Source of the DNA: Onishia taeanensis
Lineage (GTDB): Bacteria; Pseudomonadota; Gammaproteobacteria; Pseudomonadales; Halomonadaceae
Assembly: GCF_013349955.1 (NCBI RefSeq)
Contig: NZ_JABVXC010000001.1
Span: forward strand, 124,001-188,000
Length of the DNA stretch: 64,000 bases
Direction: 5' to 3'
Below the pieces are notes generated by a model. That model worked only from the letters and a program-made list of their open reading frames with translations. It was not told where the DNA came from and did no database searches. The translations under genes and the position numbers were made by a program. Below, piece after piece: positions 46,789 to 55,679 of the stretch (its first letter is position 1; every line of letters starts with the position of its first letter).

Positions 46789-47153
46789 GCCCGGACTCCT
46801 TCTTGATGCTTGGCCTGAGACGCGTTGCGCTCTTTATCGGCGGATGCAGCGCCTTGCTGGGCCGCATAGTGCTCTGCGGTGATCGACGGCTGCTCACCCA
46901 TCTTGTAGACCTCGAGGATCTCGTAACTCACGGTGTGGCGCGTGATGTTGAAGAACTTGCGACAGCCCACCGCGTGCACCCACAGCTCATGATGAACACC
47001 GCGCGGATTGTCGCGGAAGAACAGGTAATCCCCCCATTCTTCGTCGCTGGTGGCCTCCGGGTCCGCCGGGCGAGAGATATGCGCCTGGCCCTTCGGGTGG
47101 AATTCCTCTTCCTCGCGGTGCTCACCGCAGTAGGGACAGAAGATATAGAACAT
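46785..47153 (-). CDS. soxD: sarcosine oxidase delta subunit
   Basis: Small zinc-binding subunit, 122 residues. CPYCGEHREEEEFH provides the CxxC and His ligands near the N-terminus, and VGCRKFFN follows in the core, as in known delta subunits. The charged C-terminal tail after about residue 95 is longer than in many homologues and is probably disordered. The stop overlaps the soxA start (ATGA); soxB ends 22 bases upstream. Confidence 0.93.
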   Translation of the reverse strand: MFYIFCPYCGEHREEEEFHPKGQAHISRPADPEATSDEEWGDYLFFRDNPRGVHHELWVHAVGCRKFFNITRHTVSYEILEVYKMGEQPSITAEHYAAQQGAASADKERNASQAKHQEGVRA

Positions 47154-47175
47154 GGCAGGTCTCCTCTGCGGTGGA

Positions 47176-48426
47176 TCAGTGGGCGACGCCGGCGGCGCCG
47201 TGCTCGTCGATCAACGCGCCGGTATTGAAGCGGTCGATGGAGAAGGGCTTGGCGATCGGATGCATCTCGCCCTTGGCGAGACTGGCCGCGAATACGTGCC
47301 CCGAGCCCGGCGTCGCCTTGAAGCCCCCGGTGCCCCAGCCGCAGTTGAAGTACAGCCCCTTGACCTTGGTCTTCGAGAGGATCGGGCAGGCATCGGGGCA
47401 GGTATCGACGATACCGCCCCACTGACGGTTCATGCGCACCCGCGAGAAGATCGGGAACATCTCGACGATCGCCTGCAGGGTGTGCTCCACGGTCGGGTAG
47501 CTGCCGCGCTGCCCATAGCCGTTGTAGCCGTCGATGCCGGCACCGATGACCAGGTCGCCCTTGTCGGACTGGCTGATATAGCCATGAACGTGGTTCGACA
47601 TCACCACGGTATCGAGGACCGGCTTGATCGGCTCGGAGACCAGCGCCTGAAGCGGGTGTGATTCCAGTGGCAGCTTGATGCCGGCCATCTTCGCCATCAC
47701 CCCGGAGTTGCCGGCAGTGACGCAGCCGACGGTCTTGGCTTCGATGTCACCGCGATTGGTGTGCACCCCATAGACTTGGCCATCGCGAATCTTGAAGCCG
47801 GTGACCTCGGTGTTCTGTAAAAGATCGACCCCCAGGGCATCGGCGGCACGCGCATAGCCCCAGGCCACGGCGTCATGGCGGGCCACGCCAGCCCGCGGCT
47901 GCCAGGAGGCACCCATGACCGGATAGCGCGCATTCTTGGAGCAGTCCATGATCGGCACCAGCTCCTGCACGCCCTTGGCGTCGAGCACCTCGCCGTCGAT
48001 GCCGTTGAGTCGGTTGGCGTTGACCCGACGCTGGATGTCACGCATGTCTTGCAGGGTGTGGCCCACGTTCAACACGCCACGCTGGGAGAACATCACGTTG
48101 TAGTTGATGTCCTGGGAGAGCCCTTCCCAGAGCTTCATGGCGTGCTCATAGAGCGCCGCCGACTCGTCCCACAGGTAGTTGGAGCGCACGATGGTGGTGT
48201 TACGGGCCGTATTGCCGCCACCCAGCCAGCCTTTCTCGATCACCGCGACGTTGGTAACGCCGAATTCCTTGGCCAGGTAGTAGGCAGTGGCCAGCCCGTG
48301 ACCACCGCCACCGACGATGATGACGTCATACGCCTTCTTGGGCGTGGGGTTTCGCCACTGGCGTTCCCAGTTCTCGTGGTGGCTCAGCGCGTGCTTGACC
48401 AGCCCGAAGCCTGAATATCGTTGCAT
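47176..48426 (-). CDS. soxB: sarcosine oxidase beta subunit
   Basis: Catalytic flavin subunit, 416 residues. The N-terminal FAD motif is [20 protein letters not shown], followed by [20 protein letters not shown]. It binds FAD and covalent FMN in the family and carries out the sarcosine dehydrogenation. GAGGAGAAG precedes the ATG. It follows glyA after a 56-base gap that contains a hairpin. Together with soxD, soxA and soxG it removes the last N-methyl group of betaine. Confidence 0.95.
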   Translation of the reverse strand: MQRYSGFGLVKHALSHHENWERQWRNPTPKKAYDVIIVGGGGHGLATAYYLAKEFGVTNVAVIEKGWLGGGNTARNTTIVRSNYLWDESAALYEHAMKLWEGLSQDINYNVMFSQRGVLNVGHTLQDMRDIQRRVNANRLNGIDGEVLDAKGVQELVPIMDCSKNARYPVMGASWQPRAGVARHDAVAWGYARAADALGVDLLQNTEVTGFKIRDGQVYGVHTNRGDIEAKTVGCVTAGNSGVMAKMAGIKLPLESHPLQALVSEPIKPVLDTVVMSNHVHGYISQSDKGDLVIGAGIDGYNGYGQRGSYPTVEHTLQAIVEMFPIFSRVRMNRQWGGIVDTCPDACPILSKTKVKGLYFNCGWGTGGFKATPGSGHVFAASLAKGEMHPIAKPFSIDRFNTGALIDEHGAAGVAH

Positions 48427-48448
48427 GCAATCTTCTCCTCAAAGGGGC

Positions 48449-48468
48449 CCCGCCGCTAAAGCGGCGGG
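48449..48468 (-). promoter_or_regulatory. intercistronic hairpin between glyA and soxB
   Basis: CCCGCCGCT and AGCGGCGGG form a 9-bp GC stem with a tiny AA loop in the short glyA-soxB gap. There is no T-run; it more likely stabilises or processes the mRNA than terminates it. Confidence 0.5.
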
Positions 48469-48482
48469 AATCGGGCTCACGC

Positions 48483-49772
48483 TTAAGCGGTTTCGGCTGC
48501 GTCGACGGCTTGACCATAGACCGGGTGGCGAGCGCAAAGCTCGGCCACCTTGCCACGAACCTCGGACTCGGCCTCGGTGGTATCGTCTCCTTCGGCCAGG
48601 GCGTCGAGCAGATCGCAAATCCAGCCGGCCAGGGCTTCGCAGTCGGTCTGGTCGAAGCCGCGGGTGGTCACCGCCGGGGTGCCGATGCGCAGGCCCGAGG
48701 TCACGAAGGGACTCTGGGGGTCATTGGGTACGACGTTCTTGTTGACCGTGATGTGGGCGCGGCCCAGCGCGGCATCCGCGTCCTTGCCCGTCACCCCCTG
48801 CTTGATCAGCGACACCAGGAAGAGGTGATCGTCGGTGCCGCCGGAGACCACGTCGAAGCCGCGCTCGACGAAGACCTTGGCCATGGCCCGGGCGTTGTCG
48901 ATCACCTGTGCCTGGTAGCGCACGAAGTCCTGGCTCATGGCCTCGCGGAAGGCCACCGCCTTGGCGGCGATGACATGCATCAGCGGACCGCCCTGCTGGC
49001 CCGGGAAGACTGCCCCGTTGAGCTTCTTGTAGAGCGTCTCGTCGCCGCTGGCGGAGAGAATCAGGCCACCGCGCGGACCGCGCAGGGTCTTGTGGGTGGT
49101 GGTGGTCACCACATGGGCATGCGGCAGCGGGCTCGGGTAGTGGCCGGCGGCCACCAGGCCGGCGACATGGGCCATGTCGACCATCAACCAGGCACCCACG
49201 GCGTCGGCGATGCTGCGGAAACGACGCCAGTTGATCACCCGGGAGTACGCCGAAAAGCCGGCGATGATCAGTTTGGGCCGATACTCGTGGGCGAGACGCT
49301 CTACCTCGTCGTAGTCGATCTCGCCGGTGTCCGGGTTCAGGCCGTACTGGACGGCGTTATAGTACTTACCGGAGAAGTTCGGCGCCGCACCGTGGGTCAG
49401 GTGCCCACCGTGGGCCAGGCTCATGCCCAGCACGGTGTCGCCAGGCGATACCAGGGCCATGAAGGCCGCCGCATTGGCCTGAGCGCCGGAGTGGGGCTGG
49501 ACGTTGGCATAGTTGGCGCTGAACAGCGCGCAGGCACGCTCGATGGCCAGACGCTCGACCACGTCGACGTGCTCGCAGCCGCCATAGTAGCGCTTGCCAG
49601 GGTAGCCCTCGGCATATTTGTTGGTCAGCTGGCTCCCCTGGGCCTCCATGACCTGTGGACTCGCGTAGTTCTCCGAGGCGATCAGCTCGATATGGGCTTC
49701 CTGGCGAACCACTTCATCGGCAATGGCGGCGGCGATTTGGGGATCGGTCGTTGTAAGGTTATTGGCGTTCAT
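48483..49772 (-). CDS. glyA: serine hydroxymethyltransferase
   Basis: PLP enzyme interconverting glycine plus methylene-THF with serine, cytoplasmic. 429 residues, normal size. The PLP Lys lies in [13 protein letters not shown] near residue 235. [16 protein letters not shown] and [14 protein letters not shown] are family blocks. As first gene of the sox operon it is a catabolic copy: glycine and methylene-THF from sarcosine oxidase become serine and then pyruvate. A housekeeping glyA probably exists elsewhere. The start is ATG 49772, with GGGTGACGAG ahead. Confidence 0.95.
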   Translation of the reverse strand: MNANNLTTTDPQIAAAIADEVVRQEAHIELIASENYASPQVMEAQGSQLTNKYAEGYPGKRYYGGCEHVDVVERLAIERACALFSANYANVQPHSGAQANAAAFMALVSPGDTVLGMSLAHGGHLTHGAAPNFSGKYYNAVQYGLNPDTGEIDYDEVERLAHEYRPKLIIAGFSAYSRVINWRRFRSIADAVGAWLMVDMAHVAGLVAAGHYPSPLPHAHVVTTTTHKTLRGPRGGLILSASGDETLYKKLNGAVFPGQQGGPLMHVIAAKAVAFREAMSQDFVRYQAQVIDNARAMAKVFVERGFDVVSGGTDDHLFLVSLIKQGVTGKDADAALGRAHITVNKNVVPNDPQSPFVTSGLRIGTPAVTTRGFDQTDCEALAGWICDLLDALAEGDDTTEAESEVRGKVAELCARHPVYGQAVDAAETA

Positions 49773-50054
49773 CTCGTCACCCTGGGGATTGGCTTCACAA
49801 CGTTAAAAAAAAGTAGAACGCGCGGCATTCTGGAAACGACACTGACATCGTCGCGACAGACAAGCCCTCGAAGCGCTGACTCGTCCTAGACGCCGTGTTC
49901 TCACTCTGGCTGTCATTGATAGCCAATCACGTGCTCGAAAGATTGAACGTTTGCGACATCTTTCCCATGATGTTCGCGACAAATAATCATAAATAATTGT
50001 TTATAAACATGTTTAGTTTAACGGGCCATTTGTATATTCCTCGGCATGTGCGCA
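49773..50054. other. leader region of the glyA-sox operon
   Basis: Between glyA and the terminator of the convergent-facing regulator gene there is no gene. The far end is AT-rich (ATAAATAATTGTTTATAAAC around 50000), suitable for promoter elements. It contains the repeated half-sites listed separately. Confidence 0.5.
49951..49982 (-). promoter_or_regulatory. candidate GbdR operator upstream of glyA-sox
   Basis: GCGACA occurs at 49953 and again 23 bases later at 49976; on the transcribed strand these are direct repeats of TGTCGC. The half AAGATGTCGC followed by AAC is shared with the block upstream of the second gbcB. Spacing is 23, against 21 in the gbc regions, so the match is partial. Confidence 0.45.
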
Positions 50055-50081
50055 TAAAAAAGCCGACGCTCCGGCGTCGGC
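50055..50081 (-). terminator. terminator of the GbdR-like gene
   Basis: GCCGACGC and GCGTCGGC form a perfect 8-bp stem on a TCCG loop; on the minus strand it is followed by TTTTTTA. It lies about 24 bases past the regulator's stop. Confidence 0.85.
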
Positions 50082-50104
50082 CCATGCTCCTTCGGCTTCG
50101 TTGC

Positions 50105-51145
50105 CTAAGGGGGCGTCGTCCGCGACTCGATATGCAGGAAGAAGGGATCGACCACGGCACCATTGCCCTCTCCTGCGGCCTTGCGCGCCGCCGACGGCGT
50201 AACACCAAAAGCCTCACGGAAGTGCCGCGAGAAGTGGGCGCTATCGGAGAACCCGCAGCGTTCGCCGATGTCGGTGACACTTTTCGCCGTATAGTGCAGC
50301 AGCCACAGGCCGTAGCGCAGGCGCAGGTCCCGGGCGAACTTGCGGGGGCCTACGCCCAGCGCCTCGCGGAAGCGCCGTTCCAGGTTGCGGCGCGAGGTGC
50401 CCAGCCGCTCGGCCAGCGCATCCACACCTAGCGGCTCGCCGAGGTGCTGCTCGAGAATGGCAATGGCGCGACGTACCAGCCGATCCTCGACCTTATCGAA
50501 GACCACCGGCTGGGGCTGGGGATGCTCGCCGCGGCGGGCCTCGTCAATGAGCATGATATGCAGGCTCTTCATGGCCCAGGCCTTGCCCAAGTGACGTTCC
50601 ACCAGGTAGGCGGCAAGATCGGCGGAGGCGATGCCCCCGGCACAGGTGAGTAGGCAGCCGTCATCGATGAACAGGCGGTCGGCGACCGGCTCGATGTCGG
50701 GGAATCGCCGCGTCAGATCGCCATGGTGATACCAGCTGACGCAACAGCGCCGGCCGTTCATCAGCCCGGCCTGGATCAGCGCAAAGACGCCCGTGCAGAC
50801 ACCCACCAGCGGCACACCCGCCTTGGCCGTGCGCTGCAGGTAGGCAATCGCCGTCTCATCGATGACGTCATGCTCATCCTGGACCCCGCCGATGACCACG
50901 ATATAGTCGAACTCCGCCGGATCGCGAAAGGCCGTGCAGGGCGTGACGGCCGCCCCGCAGCTGGAGATGGCATCTTGCCCGGCGCTGGTCATGAAGACCC
51001 AGTGACAGCGCAGTTGACGACTGCGATCGCCCTCATCGGCGGCCAGACGCAGGCAATCGACGAAGGCCGCGAAGGGCAGCATGGTAAAGCGGCGCAGCAG
51101 GACGAAGCCGACGGACAGCGGCTCGCCAGCGTGGGAAAGGCTCAT
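50105..51145 (-). CDS. gbdR: GlxA/GbdR-like AraC-family transcriptional activator
   Basis: 346 residues. The N-terminal DJ-1/PfpI-like (GATase1-fold) ligand domain, opening SVGFVLLRRFTMLPFAAFVD and with GVCTGVFALIQAG, is followed by two AraC helix-turn-helices near residues 245-340 (VDALAERLGTSRRNLERRF and VTDIGERCGFSDSAHFSRHF). In Pseudomonas, GbdR of this architecture senses betaine and dimethylglycine and activates gbc, dgc and sox genes. Its position between the sox operon and gbcAB supports that role. The start is ATG 51145; a ribosome site is weak. It has a clean terminator. Confidence 0.85.
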   Translation of the reverse strand: MSLSHAGEPLSVGFVLLRRFTMLPFAAFVDCLRLAADEGDRSRQLRCHWVFMTSAGQDAISSCGAAVTPCTAFRDPAEFDYIVVIGGVQDEHDVIDETAIAYLQRTAKAGVPLVGVCTGVFALIQAGLMNGRRCCVSWYHHGDLTRRFPDIEPVADRLFIDDGCLLTCAGGIASADLAAYLVERHLGKAWAMKSLHIMLIDEARRGEHPQPQPVVFDKVEDRLVRRAIAILEQHLGEPLGVDALAERLGTSRRNLERRFREALGVGPRKFARDLRLRYGLWLLHYTAKSVTDIGERCGFSDSAHFSRHFREAFGVTPSAARKAAGEGNGAVVDPFFLHIESRTTPP

Positions 51146-51289
51146 GGAAGCGGTGCTCTTCACTAGCGGTGACGTGGGGATTAGGGTTTGTACGCAAAGC
51201 CTTGGTCGTGAGGATACACTTGATCGCCATGCCATACCGATCACCGAGAAAGTGATGCGCACCGCGGGCTAGGGCGGTAGCCGCCCGTA

Positions 51290-52396
51290 TCAGTATTCGA
51301 CCACCACATCGCCCACCGGCTTGCTGCAGCAGGAGAGAATATATCCCTCGGCGACGTCTTCGTCGGTGATGCCGCCGTTATGGTCCATTTCGACCTCACC
51401 AGAACTGAGCGGCACCCGGCAGGTGCCGCAGATGCCCATACCGCACGCCTTGGGAATGTGCAGCCCCAGCTTGGCGGCGGCCGAATGGACCGTCTCACCG
51501 GGCTGAATACGCACGCTCTTGCCGGTGGTGCTGAACTCGACGCTGAGCATGTCGGCGGCATCGAGCTCCTCGGCCTCGGCTTCGGCCATCTCGACGTTCT
51601 CGATCACATCTTCCTGGACGTCCAGCGGCGTGGCACCGAATGACTCCTCATGATAGTGATTCATGTCGAAGCCGTTTTCCTGCAGCAGACGCTTCACCGC
51701 ATTCATGTAGGGGGTCGGGCCGCAGCAGAAGATCTCGCGATCCATGAAGTCCGGGGCCATCAGCTCGAGCATCGGCTGACTCAGGTAGCCACGGAAGCCT
51801 GCCCAGGCGTCGCCCAGCTCATCACTGCGCTCGCAGACGATATGCAGTTTGAACTCGGGGATCCGCGAGAAGATATGCTCAAGCTCACGATGATAGATGA
51901 CATCACGTGGTGTGCGGGAACTATGCACGAATTGCAGGTCCACGGAGGCATTGGTGTCAAACAGCCAGCGCACCATGGACATCAGAGGGGTGATACCCAC
52001 GCCACCGGAGAGCATCAGCACCTTGTCGGCCGGGTAGTCGATGATATTGAAGTTGCCAACCGGACCGTGCACCGCCAGCTCGTCATTGACCTTGAGGTTG
52101 TCATGCAGCCAGTTGGAGACGACGCCACCCGGCATGCGCTTGACGGTGATGGAGAAACTGTAGGGAACCGACGGTGAACTCGAGATGGTGTAAGAGCGCA
52201 TGACGGGCTGATCATCGATCTCAAGCTCCAGGGTCACGAACTGTCCCGGCTTGAAGAAGAACATCACCGGCTGCTCGGCCATAAAGCAGAATGTTCGCGT
52301 GTCCCAGGTTTCCTGAATCACCTTGACGCAGCGCACCGCATGGCGGCCATTGGTCCAGGTCTGGGTAGTGACTGGGTTGAGAAAGGACATAGTCAT
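51290..52396 (-). CDS. gbcB: glycine betaine monooxygenase reductase component
   Basis: Supplies electrons to GbcA. 368 residues: an FAD domain (RSYTISSSPS), an NAD domain (LSGGVGITPLMSM, CCGPTPYMNAVKR) and a C-terminal 2Fe-2S domain (CGMGICGTC, final Cys in LSCCSKP). Divergent from gbcA across a 305-base promoter region, the same arrangement as in betaine-degrading pseudomonads. Starts at ATG 52396 or 52390 are both possible; GGCG lies 8 bases before the first. It has a close paralogue at 19120-20226, with related upstream DNA. Confidence 0.93.
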   Translation of the reverse strand: MTMSFLNPVTTQTWTNGRHAVRCVKVIQETWDTRTFCFMAEQPVMFFFKPGQFVTLELEIDDQPVMRSYTISSSPSVPYSFSITVKRMPGGVVSNWLHDNLKVNDELAVHGPVGNFNIIDYPADKVLMLSGGVGITPLMSMVRWLFDTNASVDLQFVHSSRTPRDVIYHRELEHIFSRIPEFKLHIVCERSDELGDAWAGFRGYLSQPMLELMAPDFMDREIFCCGPTPYMNAVKRLLQENGFDMNHYHEESFGATPLDVQEDVIENVEMAEAEAEELDAADMLSVEFSTTGKSVRIQPGETVHSAAAKLGLHIPKACGMGICGTCRVPLSSGEVEMDHNGGITDEDVAEGYILSCCSKPVGDVVVEY

Positions 52397-52460
52397 TGTT
52401 GTGTCGCCTAGGCTGCAGCATGAAGGTCTCCGACCGCGGTGCCACCGCCTGCCGTTGCAC

Positions 52461-52590
52461 GAATTCTGCGCAGCGCCGACCGGCTCGACTTGCCTGTCTA
52501 CGACATGGGCATGCTCATGGCATCCAGCACTACCCATTTTCGTTTCACCCCGCGTCGCCGTCGCATCACATCACGTCGCCGGCAGACAAC
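52461..52590. promoter_or_regulatory. gbcA/gbcB divergent regulatory region with candidate operator
   Basis: GTCGCC at 52554 and 52575 (21 bases apart) with TCGCATCACA between, matching the block at 20402-20428 upstream of the other gbcB. GAATTCTGCGC (52461) and CATGGCATCCAGC (52516) are shared as well. The operator block is placed to act on both divergent genes. Binding by the adjacent GbdR-like protein is inferred. Confidence 0.55.
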
Positions 52591-52701
52591 TGCCCCCCGC
52601 AGCACTGATCCACACTCGCTTCAGCCCACAACAGCCCGCCCGGCCCCTATTCCTAACAATCTCAAAGCCGCCCTAGCGGCCCTGCAAGAGGATGTATATT
52701 C

Positions 52702-53988
52702 ATGGATCCTAGGTTTCACGCTCGTCTGGATGACCCCCTGGCCCCGGCCCGCGAGGCTACCGTAGAGATGCTGCAGCAGCGACGTGCCCAGTACTCGCTG
52801 CCGCAACCGTTCTACAACGACGCGCGACTGTTCCAACTGGACATGCAGGAAATCTTCGAGAAGGAATGGCTATTTGCGGGCATGACCTGCGAAATTCCCA
52901 GCAAGGGTAACTACATGACCCTTGAAGTCGGCGACAACCCGGTCGTGATCGTGCGTGGCAACAACGGGGAAGTGCACGCCTTCCACAACGTCTGCCGTCA
53001 CCGTGGTTCGCGCCTGTGCGTCACCAGCAAGGGCAAGGTAGCAAAGCTGGTCTGTCCCTATCATCAGTGGACCTACGAGCTCGATGGCCGTCTGCTGTTC
53101 GCCGGCAGCGACATGGGCAAGGACTTTGACCTCACCGCCCACGGCCTGAAGCCGGTTCACGTGCGCACCGGTGGTGGTTACATCTTCATCAGCCTGGCCG
53201 ACGACGCACCGGAGATCGATGGCTTCCTCGAGAGTCTCGATCACTACCTGGCTCCCTACGACATGGAGAACCTCAAGGTCGCCGTGGAGTCCAGCATCAT
53301 TGAAGCGTGCAACTGGAAGCTGGTGATCGAGAACAACCGCGAGTGCTACCACTGCAATGGCGCGCACCCGGAACTGCTCAATTCCTTGCAGGAGTTCGAC
53401 GACACCGACGACCCCCGCGCCACACAGGCTTACAAGGACCTGGTCGCACGCAAGCAGGCCGACTGGGAAGCCCAGGGCGTGCCTTACAAGCTCACCCGAC
53501 TCGGTCGTCGTAACCGCTTGACCCGTACACCGCTGCTCAATGGTGTCGAATCAATGACCATGAACGGCAAGCGGGCCAGCAAGAAGCTGATGGGTAATCT
53601 GCAGAGCGCCGATCTGGGATCGCTGCGCATCCTGCACCTGCCCAACTCCTGGAATCACTTCATGGGTGATCACGCCGTCGTTTTCCGCGTCCTGCCACTG
53701 GGCCCGCAGCAAACCCTCGTCACCACCAAATGGCTGGTACACAAGGATGCCGCAGAAGGCATCGACTACGATCCGGCCGAGATGCGTCGCGTATGGGATG
53801 CCACCAACGATCAGGACCGCAGGCTCGCCGAGGAAAACCAGCGAGGCATCAACTCCAAGAGCTATGAGCCGGGCCCCTACTCCGAGACATTCGAGTTTGG
53901 CGTGATCGACTTCGTCGATTGGTACAGCGAGCGCATGCTCGACAACCTGGACCATAGCGCCTCTCATCTGCGTCTGGCCCAGAGCTAA
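52702..53988 (+). CDS. gbcA: glycine betaine monooxygenase, Rieske oxygenase component
   Basis: Demethylates glycine betaine to dimethylglycine, releasing formaldehyde. 428 residues. Rieske 2Fe-2S ligands are Cys98/His100 and Cys118/His121 (CRHRGS and CPYHQW). The catalytic-domain motif NRECYHCNGAHPE has His217 and His222 for the mononuclear iron. It resembles choline-monooxygenase-type Rieske proteins, and the divergent gbcB and neighbouring sox/dgc genes set the substrate. AGAGGA lies about 12 bases before the ATG. Formaldehyde made here goes to FdhA just downstream. Confidence 0.94.
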   Translation: MDPRFHARLDDPLAPAREATVEMLQQRRAQYSLPQPFYNDARLFQLDMQEIFEKEWLFAGMTCEIPSKGNYMTLEVGDNPVVIVRGNNGEVHAFHNVCRHRGSRLCVTSKGKVAKLVCPYHQWTYELDGRLLFAGSDMGKDFDLTAHGLKPVHVRTGGGYIFISLADDAPEIDGFLESLDHYLAPYDMENLKVAVESSIIEACNWKLVIENNRECYHCNGAHPELLNSLQEFDDTDDPRATQAYKDLVARKQADWEAQGVPYKLTRLGRRNRLTRTPLLNGVESMTMNGKRASKKLMGNLQSADLGSLRILHLPNSWNHFMGDHAVVFRVLPLGPQQTLVTTKWLVHKDAAEGIDYDPAEMRRVWDATNDQDRRLAEENQRGINSKSYEPGPYSETFEFGVIDFVDWYSERMLDNLDHSASHLRLAQS

Positions 53989-54015
53989 GCTTTCGCCCTT
54001 GCCACGAACGTCCTG

Positions 54016-54046
54016 GCGAAGGCCCCGCTACCGGCCGGGCCTTCGC
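54016..54046 (+). terminator. hairpin after gbcA
   Basis: GCGAAGGCCC pairs perfectly with GGGCCTTCGC across an 11-base loop, 27 bases past the stop; only ATTGGG follows, so termination strength is uncertain. Confidence 0.6.
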
Positions 54047-54180
54047 ATTGGGACGTCAATTGGTGGACCAGGCGATTGTCGCGAACGTCCTGCCTCCCTT
54101 CCTGCACCAACGGCACCCTAGCCGCTTCGCCAACAACCTTGTCAGCGAAGCACCAGCTTGTCATCGAAGAACCAGGGCAC

Positions 54181-54213
54181 AAAAAACGACGGCGCCCCGC
54201 GGAGCGCCGTCGT
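54181..54213 (-). terminator. terminator of fdhA
   Basis: ACGACGGCGC and GCGCCGTCGT form a 10-bp stem; on the minus strand it is followed by a run of T. It lies about 28 bases past the fdhA stop. Confidence 0.85.
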
Positions 54214-54241
54214 CGTTGGGCTGGCTAACCGGCTAGCGTGC

Positions 54242-55435
54242 TCAGGCAGCAACGCTGCCATGGGGGTCGATAACGAATTTCTTCGCCGCGCCGCCATCGA
54301 AGTCGGCGTAGCCCTTGGGCGCCTCGTCCAGCGTGATCACCTGAACATTGATCGCATCCGCGATGTTGACCTTGCCGAACAGGATCGCCTGCATCAGCGG
54401 ACGGTGATACTTCATCACCGGACACTGGCCGGTGTGGAAACTGTGCGACTTGGCCCAACCAAGGCCAAAGCGCATGCTCAGGGAGCCCTGCTTGGCGGCC
54501 TCGTCTTCGGCACCCGGATCCTCGGTGACGTACAGACCCGGAATGCCGATTTCACCGCCGGCACGGGTCAGCGACATGGCCGAGTTAAGCACGGTCGCCG
54601 GGGCTTCCTTGCCGTGGTTGCAGCCACAGGCATGGGCCTCGAAACCGACACAGTCGACGAAGGCATCGACTTCACGCTCGCCCAGAATGACTTCGACCTT
54701 GTCGGCCATATCGCCGTCCTGGGTCAGATCGATGGTCTCGCAGCCAAAGCTGCGTGCCTGGGCCAGGCGATCCTCGATCATGTCGCCGACGATGACGCAT
54801 GCCGCACCCAGCAGCTGGGCAGACACGGCCGCCGCCAGACCCACCGGACCTGCGCCGGCGATATAGACGGTAGAGCCAGGACCAACACCCGCGGTCACAC
54901 AGCCGTGGAAGCCCGTCGGGAAGATGTCGGACAACAGGGTCAGGTCCCTGATCTTCTCCATCGCCTGATCGGCGTCCGGGAACTTCAGCAGGTTGAAGTC
55001 GGCATAGGGCACCATGACGTATTCCGTCTGGCCACCGACCCAACCGCCCATGTCGACGTAGCCATAGGCCGCGCCCGGACGTGCCGGATTGACGTTCAGG
55101 CAGATGCCGGTCTTGCCGGACTTGCAGTTACGGCAACGGCCACAGGCGATATTGAACGGTACCGAGACCAGGTCGCCCTGATTGATGAATTCGACGTCCC
55201 GGCCGCACTCGACCACGATGCCGGTGATCTCGTGACCCAACACCAGGCCCGGCGCGGCGGTGGTGCGGCCCCGCACCATATGCTGGTCGCTGCCGCAGAT
55301 ATTGGTGGTGACGACCTTGAGGATAACGCCGTGCTCGCACTTGCGATTGCCAAGAGCAAGCTCCGGGTAGGCGATGGATTCGACGGCGACTTCACCCGGG
55401 CCCTTATAGACGACTCCGCGGTTGGCTGCACTCAT
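54242..55435 (-). CDS. fdhA: glutathione-independent formaldehyde dehydrogenase
   Basis: NAD-dependent zinc alcohol-dehydrogenase-fold enzyme turning formaldehyde into formate without glutathione. 397 residues, matching the Pseudomonas putida type (about 398). Catalytic zinc ligands lie in NICGSDQH and LGHEITG; structural-zinc Cys are in CGRCRNCKSGKTGIC; the NAD motif is IAGAGPVGLAAAV. AAGGA precedes the ATG by 9 bases. It lies between gbcA and a BCCT carrier, the expected place for detoxifying formaldehyde from betaine and dimethylglycine demethylation. Formate then passes to the formate dehydrogenase at 23-28 kb. Confidence 0.93.
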   Translation of the reverse strand: MSAANRGVVYKGPGEVAVESIAYPELALGNRKCEHGVILKVVTTNICGSDQHMVRGRTTAAPGLVLGHEITGIVVECGRDVEFINQGDLVSVPFNIACGRCRNCKSGKTGICLNVNPARPGAAYGYVDMGGWVGGQTEYVMVPYADFNLLKFPDADQAMEKIRDLTLLSDIFPTGFHGCVTAGVGPGSTVYIAGAGPVGLAAAVSAQLLGAACVIVGDMIEDRLAQARSFGCETIDLTQDGDMADKVEVILGEREVDAFVDCVGFEAHACGCNHGKEAPATVLNSAMSLTRAGGEIGIPGLYVTEDPGAEDEAAKQGSLSMRFGLGWAKSHSFHTGQCPVMKYHRPLMQAILFGKVNIADAINVQVITLDEAPKGYADFDGGAAKKFVIDPHGSVAA

Positions 55436-55679
55436 GGCTGGCTTCCTTCAACGTTATTTTTAATTGAAGCGGCGATACCGCCGCTACTCGACGATAGCCC
55501 CTTCACTCGGCCGGAATGTTCCCAGCGAGTCACTGCCATGCCTATTCGAGACATCTCGGCCAACGAAGTGGCCATGCCATATCTCGAGGTCGTTTTCGCG
55601 ACAATCCCCCGTGCCAGTCATGCCAAGAATGTTCGCCGTCGCCGCTGGGCGATGTGACAACAACAATAGAGGACCTCGC

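Noticed and set aside
55545..55602. A third full GTCGC-type operator upstream of the third BCCT gene
   Set aside because: Only one good half-site (TTCGCGACAA) is present; no partner occurs at 21 or 23 bases, so it is not counted as an operator.
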